Assembly (NCBI RefSeq): GCF_040807025.1 | Contig: NC_090967.1 | Span: 1,362,001 to 1,426,000 of the forward strand | Reading direction: 5' to 3' | DNA: 64,000 nucleotides | Origin: Struthio camelus | Taxonomy: Eukaryota; Chordata; Aves; Struthioniformes; Struthionidae | Part shown: one piece after another, positions 1 to 12,629 of the stretch | Layout of the letters: each line of letters opens with the position of its first letter | Position numbering within the stretch: the stretch's first letter is position 1 | The notes under the pieces: generated by a model | The model's database searches: none | Told to the model about the DNA's origin: nothing | Seen by the model: only the letters and a program-made list of their open reading frames with translations | Made by a program: the position numbers and the translations under genes

Positions 1-1848
1 TTCCTGCAGAGGACTGATGATAATTTCTTGACCCAGGTGGTGGAGATGCCAACAAGGAGAGGTGCAATGCTAGACCTCTGTACTAACGAACAAAGAAGGT
101 CTGGTTGGAGAGGTAAAGGTTGGGGGCAGCCTTGGCTGCAGTGAGCATGAGATGGTGGAGTTGAGGATCCTGTGAGGAGAGAGCAGGCCAATGAGTAGGA
201 TCGCAACGCTGGACTTGAGGAGAGCTAACTTTGGCCTCTTCGGGGACCTGCTTGGAGGAATCCCATGGGGTAGGGCCCTGGAAGGAAGGGTGATCCAGGA
301 GAGCTGGTTAATATTCAAGCATCACCTCCTCCAGGCTCAAGACGGGTGCATCCCTCTGAGGAAGAAGTCCAGCAAAGGGGGCAGGAGACCTGCTTGGATG
401 AGCAAGGAACTCCTGGCAAAACTCCAACAGAAGAAGGAAGTCCACAGAATGTGGCAAAGGGGACAGGCCACTTGGGAGGAAGATAGGGAACATAGGGACG
501 TTGTCAGAGTGTGCAGGGATGGGAGGAGGAAGGCTAAGGCCCAGTTGGAATTCAATCTGGCAAGGGATGTCAAGGACAACAAGAAGGCCTTCTTCAAATA
601 CATCAGTAGCAAAAGGAAGACTAGGGAAAATGTCGGCCTGCTGCTGAATGGGGCGGGTGGCCTGGTAACAAAGGATATAGAGAAGGCAGAGTTGCTGAAT
701 GCCTTCTTTACCTCAGTCTTCACTGCTAAGGCCAGCCCTCAGGCATTCCAGACCCTGGGGGCAAGAGAGGCTGCAGAAAGGAAGACTCTGCCTTGGTGGA
801 GGAGGATCAGGTTAGAGATCTTTTGTCCAAACTTGACATCCACAAATCCACGGGCCCCGATGGGATGCACCCACGAGTGCTGAGGGAGCTGGCAGATGTT
901 ATTGCTAGGCCCCTCTCCATCACCTTGGAAGGGTCCTGGAGATCAGGAGAGGTGCCTGAGGCCTGGAAGAAAGCCAGTGTCACTCCAGCCTTCCAAAAGG
1001 GCAAGAAGGAGGAGCCAGGGAACGACAGGCCTGTCAGCCTCCTCTCCTTCCCTGGAAAGCTGATGGAACAGCTCCTCCTGGAGGTCCTCTCTAAGCAGGT
1101 GGAGGTCAAGAAGGTGATCAGGCGTAGTCAGCGAGGATTCACCAAAGGGAAATCATGCTGGACCAATCGGATAGCCTTCTGGGATGGAACGACTGGCTGG
1201 GTAGATGAGGGCAGAGCAGTGGATGTGGTCTCCCTGGCCTTCAGCAAGGCTTCCAACACTGTCTCCCATTACATCCCATCACATCACCCTTCCATTAGGA
1301 AGAGTGTTGCCAGCAGGCGGGGGGAGGTGATCCTTCCCCTCTACTCAGCCCTGGCGAGGCCTCACCTGGAATACTATGTCCACTTCCCAGTCCAAGAGAG
1401 ACATGGCACTACTGGAGAGAGTCCAGCGGAGGGCTACTAAGATGATGAGGGGACTGGAGCATCTCTCCTCTGAAGAGAGGCTGAGAGAGCTGGGCCTGTT
1501 CAGCCTGGAGAAGAGAAGACTTGAGAGGGGATCTCATCAATGTATCTGAAGGGAGGGTGTCGAGAGGACGGGGCCAGACTCTTCTCCGTGGTGCCCAGTG
1601 ACAGGGCAAGAGGCAATGGGCACAAACTGAAACACAGGAAGTTCCATCTGAACCTGAGAAAAAGCTTCTTGACTGTGAGGGTGACAGAGCACTGGAACAG
1701 GTTGCCCAGAGAGGTAGTGGAGTCTCCTTCCTTGGAGATATTCAAAAGCCATCTGGACACAATCCTGTGCATCGTGCTTGAGCAGGGGGGGTTGGACTAG
1801 ATGATCTCCAGAGGTCCCTTTCAACCTCAACCATTCTGTGATTCTTTA
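1..1848 (+). mobile_element. CR1 LINE, 5'-truncated by window edge, internally deleted
   Basis: Non-LTR retrotransposon of the CR1 family, read on the + strand. It starts inside the endonuclease part of ORF2 (the stretch before the SDH block). It continues through the reverse-transcriptase N-terminal region (frames 191-883 and 793-1440, with motifs such as STGPDGMHPR and [14 protein letters not shown]) and ends in the 3' UTR and the ATTCTGTG tail at 1833-1848. ORF2 is broken by several frameshifts. About 0.5 kb is missing near 1275-1300, where the sequence jumps from the motif-A region straight to the C-terminal SVASRR region. That deletion removes the FADD catalytic block. The copy is very close in sequence to the CR1 at 36480-40678. 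It is a dead copy with no expected product. Confidence 0.95.
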
Positions 1849-2985
1849 AATATTCTTCCTTACTTCTAAGCACACTATAATTGATTCATGGAGCCTACAA
1901 AATTACTACATTTTTTAGATTTTGCTCTCTTATGCACAATCTAGCATGAGATTTTAGATAGCACTGAAAATATCACCTGAATTTCATCTCTTTCTGCCTT
2001 TCTAATAAAAGATTAATTTAACCTATCATTTGAGTGCATGATAGATGCATAGAAAGCTTGAGAGACGGCCTACCATTTCCTATACATCCATACAGCACAC
2101 TAGTATTGTGTGAAACTGCCCTCTCCAGCTCTCTGCTGCTGTTAACATATGTCAGATTACAACTTCATTCATATTGTAGTCTGGTGGCTTGGTGCCAGCA
2201 TCTACAAGCTCTCATGTACCTTTTAGAACTCTGAATCAAGGTATCATTACAAGATGGGAGACAACTTCAAATAGTAGCTTTTGGGATACACTTGTTTCTG
2301 AAGAAAATACCGAAGCTCTTCGAAGTTTTGCGGAGGGTACTGAGTCATCTCTGATGATCAGTGCCACTAGTCTTTCCCCACCATTTTCTTTCTAATGTCA
2401 TTCTCAGAGGGAGAAATCTGGAGATCTTTTCTTTTTCCATCTCTATCAACCTTTCATCATATGGACAAGAAATGTCTGTGCTGGTAGATCCTGAGGCTCT
2501 CTTATTCTGTAGGATGTCTGCTATTCTGTCATCTAAGACTCTGTTCAGTTCCACAGTCTGATCCCAATAGCTTTTTCACTATTCAGACTCTTTCCTGGTA
2601 GGTTTTAGTTGCTAGTTTTCACAAAGACAACACCAGTGATAGGATATAGTTTCCTGCTTCTGGTTATCCAGAATATGTCTTACCACTATGCATAGCTTTA
2701 TGCATAGCATCTTCATAAGGTGCCTTATCACCTCAAAATGAATTTTACATCTTCTGCATTGTCTGTGTTGTATCACGGTTGGTATCACAGTTTGTGATTT
2801 CAGTGTGTTTCAAAATCATGTATCTCAATTAGTTCACATGAAGAGCCTTGTTAGGGAAACAGTTCAACCCTAAGTTTCCAAGGAGCAAAGTCTCACATAC
2901 ATCTAGCAGCGAAATTATTTATTTATTTAAATGACAGTACAGATATTACTTTAAATGACAAGTAATAGTTCGAGCTGGGTGCCTC
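1849..2985. other. AT-rich non-coding DNA, nothing recognised
   Basis: The stretch between the first CR1 tail and the possible LTR piece. Open frames here are short (under 70 codons), overlap on both strands and show no family resemblance. I see no splice-flanked exon and no recognisable repeat. Confidence 0.5.
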
Positions 2986-2989
2986 TGCG

Positions 2990-3400
2990 GAGGGACTCCG
3001 AACAAAGAAATTCTGGGGTAATTATACTGCTTACAGTCTTATTTCCCTGCCTGCCAGTGACAGTCTCTTCCAATTTTCTTTACTGAGTCGGTGATCTCTT
3101 TCCTTTTGATTGGTTCATGTCTACATCCCGAGATGGCTGCTATGTTCCTGCTTCACAGTGCCTTTTCTTATGCAAAGGTTAACCATTACTTCTGCTCCTT
3201 GTGTTCCTTATCTTATCCGAAGGTTAATCGCTACCTCTGTTCATTCTGTTCTGTAGCTTTGAGGGCTGTTTCTACCTGGTTTTGCAGTTGAATCCTCAGC
3301 AATGTCTTGGGAGTTCATTCACAATTCACTCCTGCGGCCTGCAGGCTTCATTTTATCTTTCACATCATGACTATGTCTACTATAGGTTCAAGGTAGGTTG
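2990..3400. mobile_element. Possible solo LTR fragment (endogenous retrovirus), orientation uncertain
   Basis: This segment differs in style from its AT-rich surroundings. It contains a compact GC-rich block at about 2973-3000 (GTGCCTCTGCGGAGGGACTC), pyrimidine-rich sequence and an internal two-unit tandem repeat, all common in avian LTRs. I could not find convincing TG...CA termini, a target-site duplication, a primer-binding site or any gag/pol remnant. The call rests on general texture only and may be wrong. Confidence 0.2.
3166..3255. repeat. Degenerate 45-bp tandem repeat, two units
   Basis: Two adjacent 45-bp units (3166-3210 and 3211-3255) share the core AAGGTTAA followed by a TAC-TC-TGT-TC pattern, with scattered substitutions. 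In the + frame starting at 3091 this reads as two related 15-residue blocks (SYAKVNHYFCSLCS and SYPKVNRYLCSFCS). The open frame is only 66 codons, so I treat it as a short tandem duplication in non-coding or LTR-like DNA. Confidence 0.6.
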
Positions 3401-3409
3401 TTTACAGTG

Positions 3410-4307
3410 TGACTGCATACACTGCAATATAACAGGTTTATATAACACAAGGTAGCCTTCCTGAGGAGCAAGTGAGCACTTAGTGCTGGTATATTTTTAC
3501 GTATCCAGTTAAACGATGCTGCTGCTTGTTAGGCATGTCATGCTTAACTATCTTTCTGCAACATCAATTTCTATCATTGCAGTCTGTCTGGAAACTATTT
3601 TTTACCAGATGCAAAGAACTCAGCATGCCTATTTTTATCTCATGAGATAAAATAGATGCAATTGCCTAGATGCAATTCTCTTACAATTTGTTAGAGTTAC
3701 ACTGTGAAGAGAATAGACCTCAGTTCACTTAGCACAGAGCTGTTCTCAAAGCATCAGCTGCAGACAGTGCAGTGTGAAATTTGAGTTATCTAACGGGAAG
3801 TTCAGGAGTGACACCGGCTCTGATGGAGCAGCACAGAAGTGCTGGATTAGTGAGCTGCAGGAAGCTCAGCTTTGTACATTGTGATGCCTATATGGCAGAG
3901 AGCCAGCCTAAAGCTTCTCCCTACCACTTTCTACACTGCAGCCATTTGAGGAGACGTTCCTCTTTCAGCTGCCTTTGTCCACCACAGAATATGTCCAGTA
4001 AAGAGGGAGAGTAAAGGTGGCTTAAAACCCCCTTACACTTGTACTCTGGCCACAGCTGAGGATAAAGATTGCTCCTCTCTTTAGCCCAGACAATCCAAAA
4101 CAGATGCCATTTTTTTACGCTGCCTAGAGTGCCTACCATGCTACATGCACCACTGACTGTATTATAAACATGTAGTACATGGTTAAGGAGACAACTGTAC
4201 CTCTACAAAGTACTTGGGACCAAATTTTAAAACTTCTTACAGCTAATGCTCTTCCACTGTAGCCCATGCAATAGAGTTTGTTCAGCTGAATATAAAAGAT
4301 GGCTTTT
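3410..4307. other. AT-rich non-coding DNA, nothing recognised
   Basis: Unannotated sequence between the possible LTR piece and the first 162-bp repeat copy. It holds only short chance frames, with no repeat or exon signature that I can support. Confidence 0.5.
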
Positions 4308-4469
4308 ATGTTTGCTGGGGTTTGTAGTGAACTGAAAGGAGGTCAGGATGGAAAAAGGAAGGACTCATACCTCATCTCCTGCTTCGGCCAGCATCTTTCA
4401 CAGCCAGAGCTACGTTATGCTTCTGCTTGGCGTGGACAGTGCAGATGCAGACCAGCGGAGGACCCTTGT
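4308..4469 (+). repeat. 162-bp dispersed direct repeat, copy A
   Basis: This copy matches 5163-5324 over 162 positions with two differences and no gaps by eye. The similarity stops abruptly at both ends. An open frame starting at the ATG at 4348 (MEKGRTHTSS...) runs through the repeat and on to 4560, 70 codons in all. Both differences between copies fall at third codon positions of this frame and are silent (CAT/CAC, GCA/GCG). That could mean a coding origin, or chance with n=2. I do not recognise the protein. Confidence 0.9.
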
Positions 4470-5162
4470 GATTATGAAGATGCTGGGCACAGCACTTATC
4501 TCCAAGGCAGTGGCAATCTGCGAAACAGTTGTGAGAAGGGCCTCTGTGGCAAAATGCTGACTGAGAGTTACTGATGTAAACAGGTTATCAATATTACTTA
4601 AAGGCAGCAGTATCATAACAGAGTTCAACATTGTGCTGTATTACTGCAGTAGTTATAAAGACACAAGCAGAGTGTCACGTCTTCTGCATCATTGTTCATG
4701 ACGTCATGGGAATTTTTTCTTTGGTGGAATCAAAAGTCATCAGCATCTCTCAGCCTCACATCAGGACCACAGACTTCATGCAGCACAGCTCAAACTCCTG
4801 AATATACAAGGACAATGTTTGTTCCTTGCCAGTGCTGCAAGGAGATTGCCCATGAATGCACTCTTCCCCTCTACTTAGCTGTATTAATATTTCATTGTGG
4901 GATTTCTCATCGCATTGACTCTTACAGCTGATTTACTTTAAATAACTGAGACTTATCTCCAGCAACACATGGCCTTAAGCCTTTGCTTAATCTTCCCAGC
5001 CACAGCTGCTGAGCAGACTTTCCCATCAGCTGTATGATACCTGAGAAGTTCAAATTTAAAGTGGAAGTATTCCTTATTTAGTCAAAATATCATTCTCTGA
5101 TGAAAACTGAGGTCTCTGCACACTTCCAGTAGAACCACTCATTTCTAAAATAAGTTTCCTTC

Positions 5163-5324
5163 ATGTTTGCTGGGGTTTGTAGTGAACTGAAAGGAGGTCA
5201 GGATGGAAAAAGGAAGGACTCACACCTCATCTCCTGCTTCGGCCAGCATCTTTCACAGCCAGAGCTACGTTATGCTTCTGCTTGGCGTGGACAGTGCGGA
5301 TGCAGACCAGCGGAGGACCCTTGT
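5163..5324 (+). repeat. 162-bp dispersed direct repeat, copy B
   Basis: Second copy of the 4308-4469 segment, 855 bp downstream and in the same orientation. The flanks are unrelated on both sides. It lacks the continuation of the open frame seen after copy A: here the frame runs into different sequence and soon stops. The near identity implies a recent duplication, gene conversion, or strong constraint. An assembly duplication is less likely because the flanks differ. Confidence 0.9.
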
Positions 5325-8300
5325 CACTCAGCTGCTGGTTGAGCTGTATCCACTAGCAGCAATAGCTAAATTATATTGAGATAGAACTGCTTTATTTCTG
5401 AGAAAAAAATTGTGTGTCAACATCCATGCTTTTGTCTTTGCAGTCTTGGTGAACAGTAATATATACGAATGGGACTGAAGATGTCCTGACACTCAGACAT
5501 GAAGAGAAAACGTGTTCAAAAAGAAATGTCACTGATATGCGAGAGCTGAGTGGTGAAACATTTATACCAGATGCTTTTGTTCCCATGAAGAAAGCAGACA
5601 GAACTGCAACACTTGCTTCTCTCGTGCTTATTAATGAAATATCAACTGTGTGGACATGACATAAGTGTGTTTAAATCCACAAAAGTAGCTGATGATAAAT
5701 TCAGCTAAAAGAACGATGTACAGACAGCAGCAGGGCTCGTGGGCTTAATCTTTGCTTGGACTGTCTTGGCAACAGAGCTGTTTACAGCATGAGACATCTT
5801 CTTCATTCTGCGTATCAGGTAACATGCACCCCTCTTGGATTTTCCTGCTGATCGTTTTCATTTAACAGTTTTCTTGATCTCCCTTGTGATTGCTGCAGCC
5901 ACTAGCTGGCTGAAATCTTGTACACGCTATGTAACTTCATCAAAGCTGGGACTGTCTTTGTTAAATTAGGACTGCGTGAGCAGGCTCAGTATGCAGCTGC
6001 ATCACTTTTAAGCAAGGAAAGAAGGAGGGCCATAAAGCCAAGAATAAGGTGGGGAGGCAGGTTTATTACAACCTGGATCAATTTAATCTGCTGTGGAACT
6101 ACACTGTCAGGATTCCTTGAGGCTAAACCAATCTAACTACCAGCTGCTGCCTCTCTTCACCTCCAGGCACTCATATGTGTGGCTGGCTGACTCCAAGGTT
6201 AGCCAGTTTGAGCAGCTGAACTGGAAGAAAACTAACCCTGTAAAACAAACTATGCAATTTTCTGCTGGTTTAGCTTCCCAGAATGGCCCATCACAAGGTG
6301 GATGGCAGGAAAGTGGCATCACAAGGAAAGTGGCAGGACTGTGCCACAGAGAATGAGGAGGAAGGAACAGGACTGTCTCTTTTGGCAGCAGTTAGCTACT
6401 AGTCAGCTTTGTTGCAATACAGCTCTGCCCCCTTAAATAAAGGAACAGGTCTAATGTGTCTAGATTGAATGATTCAAAGCTGAGATTTAAACCTAATTCC
6501 TTGTCAGGTGCACCAAGACCATGCTCAGTTCACAAAGTTGTACTTTCAGAGTTATACAAAATCATCCGAATGCTTTTATGTCCTTCTTCCTGAAACATGA
6601 ACTACTTCAGGGCAAAGTACTTTGTATAGGTTGTAGCTGCAATGTGCTTCTCACAGCACCTGGGGCATACATCTGCATTTATGCCACAAGCCAGATATCC
6701 TCCACAAGCCCTTGTCCTCCTTAAAATTGTAACCAGAAGAAAAACTCCCTCCTTATCCACTAATTGAAACAATAGAAACTTTCCAGGAAGTTCTCTGCCA
6801 CACCTTGGCTCACTTACTCACTGTAACCCTGCCTGATTACCATAACACTACAAACGTTATCAACACTTGAATTGCTGACACAGCCTCCCTTTAAGATCTG
6901 AAAAGATCAGTGGAGTGCAAAGTGAGGTGAACATAAGCAAAAGTAATTGAGGGGGAAGGATTCAATTTTGGTTCAAAACAGCGTAAGACCACTGGAAGCT
7001 GCAATATTTTGGATCATTATGGAAGAACATTATGGCATCTTTATTAGTATTTTGGGGAGTTACTAAAAAGTGGAACTGGAGCCTATTTGAATAGGCTGCT
7101 CAGAGTACTGTGATGTTAGGAAGTTCAGATCTGATTGCATTTTGAAAACTTGAAATCAAAGCAAAAGAGGCATTTTGACAGCAAAAAAAGGCTAGCACTT
7201 AGCTTATTACAGACTCACTAAGAAGTACTTACAGACTCACTAAGAAGTACAGAATCCATGTTGCATTTTATTTTTGGCAAAAGTGCAGCTTCAGTCTTGG
7301 GAAGATAAATGTCTGATAAAATAGCAGCACATTTCAAGACAGGTCCAAAAAGCATCATGGTACCTAACACGGATTCAGCTGCTTGATATCCGAGAGCATG
7401 ATTCACCAAATCTCACCTCACCATTACAACCGTGCAACTGCAAAGTCACTTCAGTTTGCACCAGGAAGCACCTGAAGTCGTGTTGCTGAAGCTACCCAGA
7501 CATACCACTGGGCTATCTGAGCAGAGAGTTTCTGCACCTTTATTTCACCTACAAAAGCCAGATGTTCCTGTTCCTAAACCTCCCAAAAGCCCACGCAGGA
7601 GTTTTTAGAGAGAACATCTAGCTCTCATCAATAACACTGAGGTCAGTAAAAGTCTGGGCTTCCTTGGATGTTTAAATTAAAAAGCTGACCAGAGAGGAGG
7701 CACCCATTTATAATTAAATACACAGCAGTGCTTTCTTAGTGTGTAACTGGGCTTCCTACCCTCCCCTCATACTAGCTGCCTGTGAAAACACGTTGGATCA
7801 GGGGATTCTCTACGGGTTACCTGCTGTGCATCCAGGAATGTAAGACTTGCAGAAGGAGACAGAAGGGAACTGTGTAGAAAGGAAGATACTTTTCTTCTGT
7901 GTTCCAGTCACTGCTATCAAGACCACATCTGCATACTACTTTGAAGAATTGTTAAATAAATGCTCTTAAAAACACTGAGACCAGACACAAACTTGTCTGT
8001 CTGTACTCAAGTGTCTGAACCACTACACCAAAAAGTCAGGATCCTCCTGGCTTGTTCTCTTTCCATGTTCATGAATCTTGTATTCACAGTTGCATAGATG
8101 CCCAGCTGTCACAGGAAAGATAGGATATGGGTAAGGCATCCAGATCGTTCTGTAAACCAGCAGGTAGGCCTGGAAAAGATCCCCTAGGCTGAAAACATCT
8201 TAGTTCCCCCACCTTCTGGCCACACGATGGATTCTCATCATGCTCTGGCTCTGGCTTCTGGGATGATATATACCCATAAGTCCCAATACCATGCTTGTGC

Positions 8301-10763
8301 CTAAATCCAAGAGATTCAGAACTTTCTTTCCTTTCTGCTGCTTTGCGGCCACTGTCTCAGTGTGCTGATGGCTGAGGATCCTGTTCCTGTTCTTCCTATA
8401 TATATATCCTATACTTTGGGTATCTGACTCTTTTTTTTTTTTTTGGAGTCTGCTTCCTGCATGCAGCCTGGGTCTTTACACAGAGGAATGCTGGGGACAC
8501 TGCTTTAATCTGAACAGTAAAGTGGTCTGTTCAAGAAGCTGTCTAGTGAGGGCTAGAGTTAATGTGGCTGCCAGTGTGCATAATGTCAGTGTTCACAGCT
8601 TCACAATTTTCCTTAAGAAAAAATAAGTGTAGTGCTATACTCCTGTTAGAACGAGGAGTCCAAATGCTGCCATTCTGTGGCCCACATGCCCTCCTGTTTG
8701 CCATGGTAAGTAGAGCTGTCCTTACTACTTGCAATAACACTGTATTCTTGTAACCACAAAGCCACTACTACTCATTTTATATTAGAAGCATTGACGTATT
8801 TTAGTTGTCTTTTTAATAAGAAATATTTTCTCCTTGCTTCAAAAGAAATTAGTCCCATTGGCCTTTTCCTTCTGTTTGATCTCTCTCCCCACCTCCCTCC
8901 TCAGCCACTGACCATTTCTCCTCTCCTCGACCCATACTTTTCTGTTATCTGATCCTTCATAACTGTGCTGGAAAGAAGGAACCCAATCTACATAACTTGC
9001 CATGTCTTTTATGAATCACCAGAAATGGCTTCGCAAACCACTGTAAGCCAATTGCACCACTCAGTTATTTACATAACTGTAATTTTATCAGTTCAGTGCT
9101 CCACTTTATGGCATGCCAGTTTGTTGGCACCTGCTTTGCAATAGTCACTTCATTCATATGCTGTTTTCCTTACCTTAACCTGGACTAGTTTTGTTGGAGG
9201 GATGAAGGCAAGGCTAATCAGGTTGTAGTCCCCAGCAGCTCTGTCCAGCACCATGTGTCACATTCCACAGGAGCAGTCACATCGCCACAATTGACACTGG
9301 CACAGCATCCAGCTGCAGGCTTATCAGTACAGTCATTTATGTTTGGAGTTCAATTATGCCAAGATAGCTAAGACTAGGTGTGCAGGGACTTTGATATTCC
9401 ACACGAGGGTGCTGTCCAGGTTGGCGAAGGTCACATTCAGGTTTTACAGTAGAGCACATCGTGACTGAGCATTGCACTACAGAGAAATCAAAGCCAGACT
9501 GGCTATCATTTCCAGTCAGAGCTTATGTTGGACTTGCTGAACAGAATTTCAGAAAGCGACTCTTTCATAGACTGTAAGTAGCTGATCTGTTCAGTATTTG
9601 AACTCAGTATCGTCCAGCCCACCCTGGGCAGGTGGTGGATAAATGATTACATTCAAAATACTTATTTTTCCTCACTTATATGTATATTGTAACAGTAAAA
9701 GTAGATTTTAACTGTTCTGATAAGCCCATACAGTGTCATGGGTTCAACAGCCTACGTTCTGAAATGATAGGTGATATTTTAAGTACCTCAAATCCTAATT
9801 ATTTAATGAAACAGCTTTAAGAAGTCTGATATTTAGAGACCATGTGTCCATCTTTGTGTCTCAGATCCCTTTAGATGTCTCAAGGTGTACACCTCCCAAA
9901 AAATGGTAACTTTTAAGGCTTCCAGGGAGCACTGTTCAACACTCACAGCCACAGTTCAAAACTCACCATGATTTATATTAACTGATAAGGCATGCACAGG
10001 TCATGTCCCTGCGCACCAAATCAGGGTTCCTTGCTAAGGTTCTCACAGCTCTGCATCCTGAATTGCTCTGCTGTGTGGAGACTTTCAGGGTTTTGCTGTG
10101 TGTTGATGAGGCTACAGGCCTATGTGCAGCTGACTTTCTGATGATTACACAGAGAAAGCTCTTCCTGAATGGTGTGACTCATACCGTACCTCGGTAACTG
10201 AGAAAGGCACAGCTAACCAAAAAAAAAGTAAAATGAACAACATCCTAAATAAAGCCCCTCCCCTTGCTGCAGTGTTCATGAAAGTATTTGTTTCACCTTC
10301 TGCACACATTCAAATGAGCAGATTTTTGTTCATGGAAGGCCCAATCAAAAACTTTTGAAGTCAGTAGGAGTCTTTCAATTGACGTCACTGGGCTTTGGAT
10401 CAGACCCAGAAAAGCTGGATTTATAAATACAGACAGTGTGGGTCAGGCACAGTTTTAAATTGCTTTCAGTGGTGCCAAGTGACTAGCTACAGGAACACTA
10501 CCTGAATGTAAAAGCAAAGGGGTGCTCCCAAGGGAATTTGATACAGCCAGAGATTTCTGACGTTATTGTTATTCTAGGCTTTCTCAGGGTCCTATCACTT
10601 CATGCAAATATTCACCAGTACGTTTTCCCAGTACTGATCCATTCATGGCATCCTGGTTGCTGGAGCAGAAAATGTTTTCAAGCCATCAGTTTGCTAAGAG
10701 CTTGATTGTGTACTGCTTCATTGGAACCAGTTATGTGGGCTACAGTGTATAAGAGAGGACAAA
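5325..10763. other. AT-rich non-coding DNA
   Basis: About 5.4 kb with only short, overlapping chance frames on both strands. The only structures I can support are the 22-bp tandem duplication at 7207-7250 and a T-run near 8430-8445. I find no coding exon or recognisable mobile element. Confidence 0.5.
7207..7250. repeat. Perfect 22-bp tandem duplication
   Basis: Two identical 22-bp units lie head to tail (7207-7228 and 7229-7250), each beginning TTACAGACTC. Perfect identity suggests a recent slippage event, possibly polymorphic in the population. Confidence 0.95.
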
Positions 10764-11188
10764 ATGATGAGGAGGGGACTGGAGCATCTCTTCTCTGAAG
10801 AAAGGCTGAGGGAGCTGGGCCTGTTCAGCCTGGAGAAGAGAAGACTGAGAGGCAATCTCATCAATGTATTTGAAGGGAGGGTGTCGAGAGGATGGGATCA
10901 GACTCTTCTCCGTGGTGCCCAGCGACAGGACAAGAGGCAACGGGCAGAAACTGAAACACAGGAGGTTCCACCTGAACATGGGGGAAAAGCTTCTTGACTG
11001 TGAGGGTGACAGAGCATTGGCACAGGTTACCCGGAGAGGTGGTGGAGTCTCCTTCCCTGGAGATATTCAAAACCTGCCTAGATGCGATCCTGGGAAATAT
11101 GTTGTAAAGGACCCTGCTTGGGCAGGGGGGGTTGGCCTGGATGATCTCTAGAGGTCCCTTCCAACCTCAACCATTCTGTGATTCTGTG
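10764..11188 (+). mobile_element. CR1 LINE, 3' end only
   Basis: A heavily 5'-truncated CR1 copy. It covers the last part of ORF2 (the region encoding [25 protein letters not shown] and onward) and the short 3' UTR, ending in two ATTCTGTG units at 11173-11188. The ORF2 tail is frameshifted near 10860. The 5' truncation is typical of target-primed reverse transcription. It is non-autonomous and non-coding. Confidence 0.95.
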
Positions 11189-12400
11189 AAACTATAAAAA
11201 GTGACTATATCTGTTTTAAAATTGTTAATATTTATATTTGTGCAGGTATTTATAACCATGTTCATCATAACCATGCTGGCTACCGCTTTAGAGAAGACTG
11301 GAAATAAAGAGCTGACAGAATGTGTTTTAGTAAGATGAGAGAACAGTCTTAAGTGCTCCAAGAATGCATTATAGCACACTGGCAAACAATAATAGTACAT
11401 ATGATCTGTGCTCTGAAGACTTGAAAGCAAGAATGATTGTGTGGAATTTTTTCAGGCCTACATAACACTGAAGGACAGACTAGATTATCTTAATGATTTT
11501 TTTCTGGCCTTAAACTGTATTGCAGTGATTCCAAAGCTGTGGTCCACGGTATTGGCTCTTTCTCCTTGTTTCGACTTGCCCCATAAAAAAGCTGAAAAAG
11601 CATGCAGTACTCTAAATACTCTTTTTCCATATAAAGACTATCTGCCATTTTCTGAGGGACTTTATTCTTTTTCCTTCTTTCTTCAATTGTGAAGAAAACA
11701 CAGGGTTAAACTAAATACATTCGTTGTTGGCAAAGGAAGAAACATGGACCTGCAGGAATGGGTCCCAGCAGCATCCATTCAAGTATTTATAGGCTACTGT
11801 ATGTCATATTTGATGTGTGACATTTAGATTTTAGAATATAATTGTGTGCGCGTGCATTCATACATGTATATTTTAAAAATGTATTTTTATATAAACAATA
11901 GAGCAGGTGTTTGGGGATGAAATTAGCAGATCTGATATAAAGAAGTTTAGGAGGGTAATGGAGATAAAAGAAGAGGTAATAGATAAAAGAAAAGCTGGGA
12001 GAAGCATATAAAAGAAGTAAGGAGCAGAACTGGTTCAGTAGGGCAGTAGGAGGATGGCAGAAGGCAGCCGACTACGTCAAACTGCTCAGACACAGGATCA
12101 CGATGAAGACCTGCACTTCACCTTCTGTTTGCATTTACACTCATGAAAAGTACATGTAAAATAACCACTAGGCTAATTCATTAGCATTTCATTCTCATTT
12201 TGACAGCTATAAATGGCACCATACAAACGACAGCATTCCCTTAGACTGATATAGGGCACAAAATCAGGTCTTTGGTGTCCTTGTTCTGCTGGGACTCCAA
12301 CTGTGTCCAGGAATACTACATGTCATAGCACGATTGCAGCTTCCATCCCATGACAATTCCTTCTTTTCCTGGAGATATTCATACCCTCCAGGGGAAGGAA
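11189..12400. other. AT-rich non-coding DNA with one possible ancient LINE tail
   Basis: Sequence between the CR1 end and the rise in GC before the CpG island. At about 11471-11512 the string GACTAGATTATCTTAATGAT followed by a TTCTGGCCTTAAA-like block resembles the 3' UTR of ancient CR1/L3-type LINEs, but it is too short to classify firmly. Nothing else is recognised. Confidence 0.35.
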
Positions 12401-12629
12401 AATAAGTGAAATTTTCCTTTAATGTCATATCACACATAGGCTTTCCTGTAAAGGTCCTGTCACTCCTCCTAGGTGCATCCCTCTTGGCAAGCCTCAGGCC
12501 CTGCGAAGCGGCCCTGCACCACCAGGATGGATGTCTGTCCTCCCTCATTGATACTCCCAAACCTTCTCCAGTGTCCTGTCCTGAGCAAGCCCTGGTACTC
12601 CCGCGTGTGACTGAGGTGGCTTTGGATGT

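Noticed and set aside
4299..4574. 91-codon frame (MAFMFAGVC...) across repeat copy A
   Set aside because: It overlaps the 4348-4560 frame in another phase. The differences between repeat copies are silent only in the 4348 frame, and there is no other coding evidence.
8401..8445. ATATAT and poly-T patch as a SINE tail or promoter element
   Set aside because: No SINE body, A/B box pair or transcript context could be recognised. It is treated as simple sequence.
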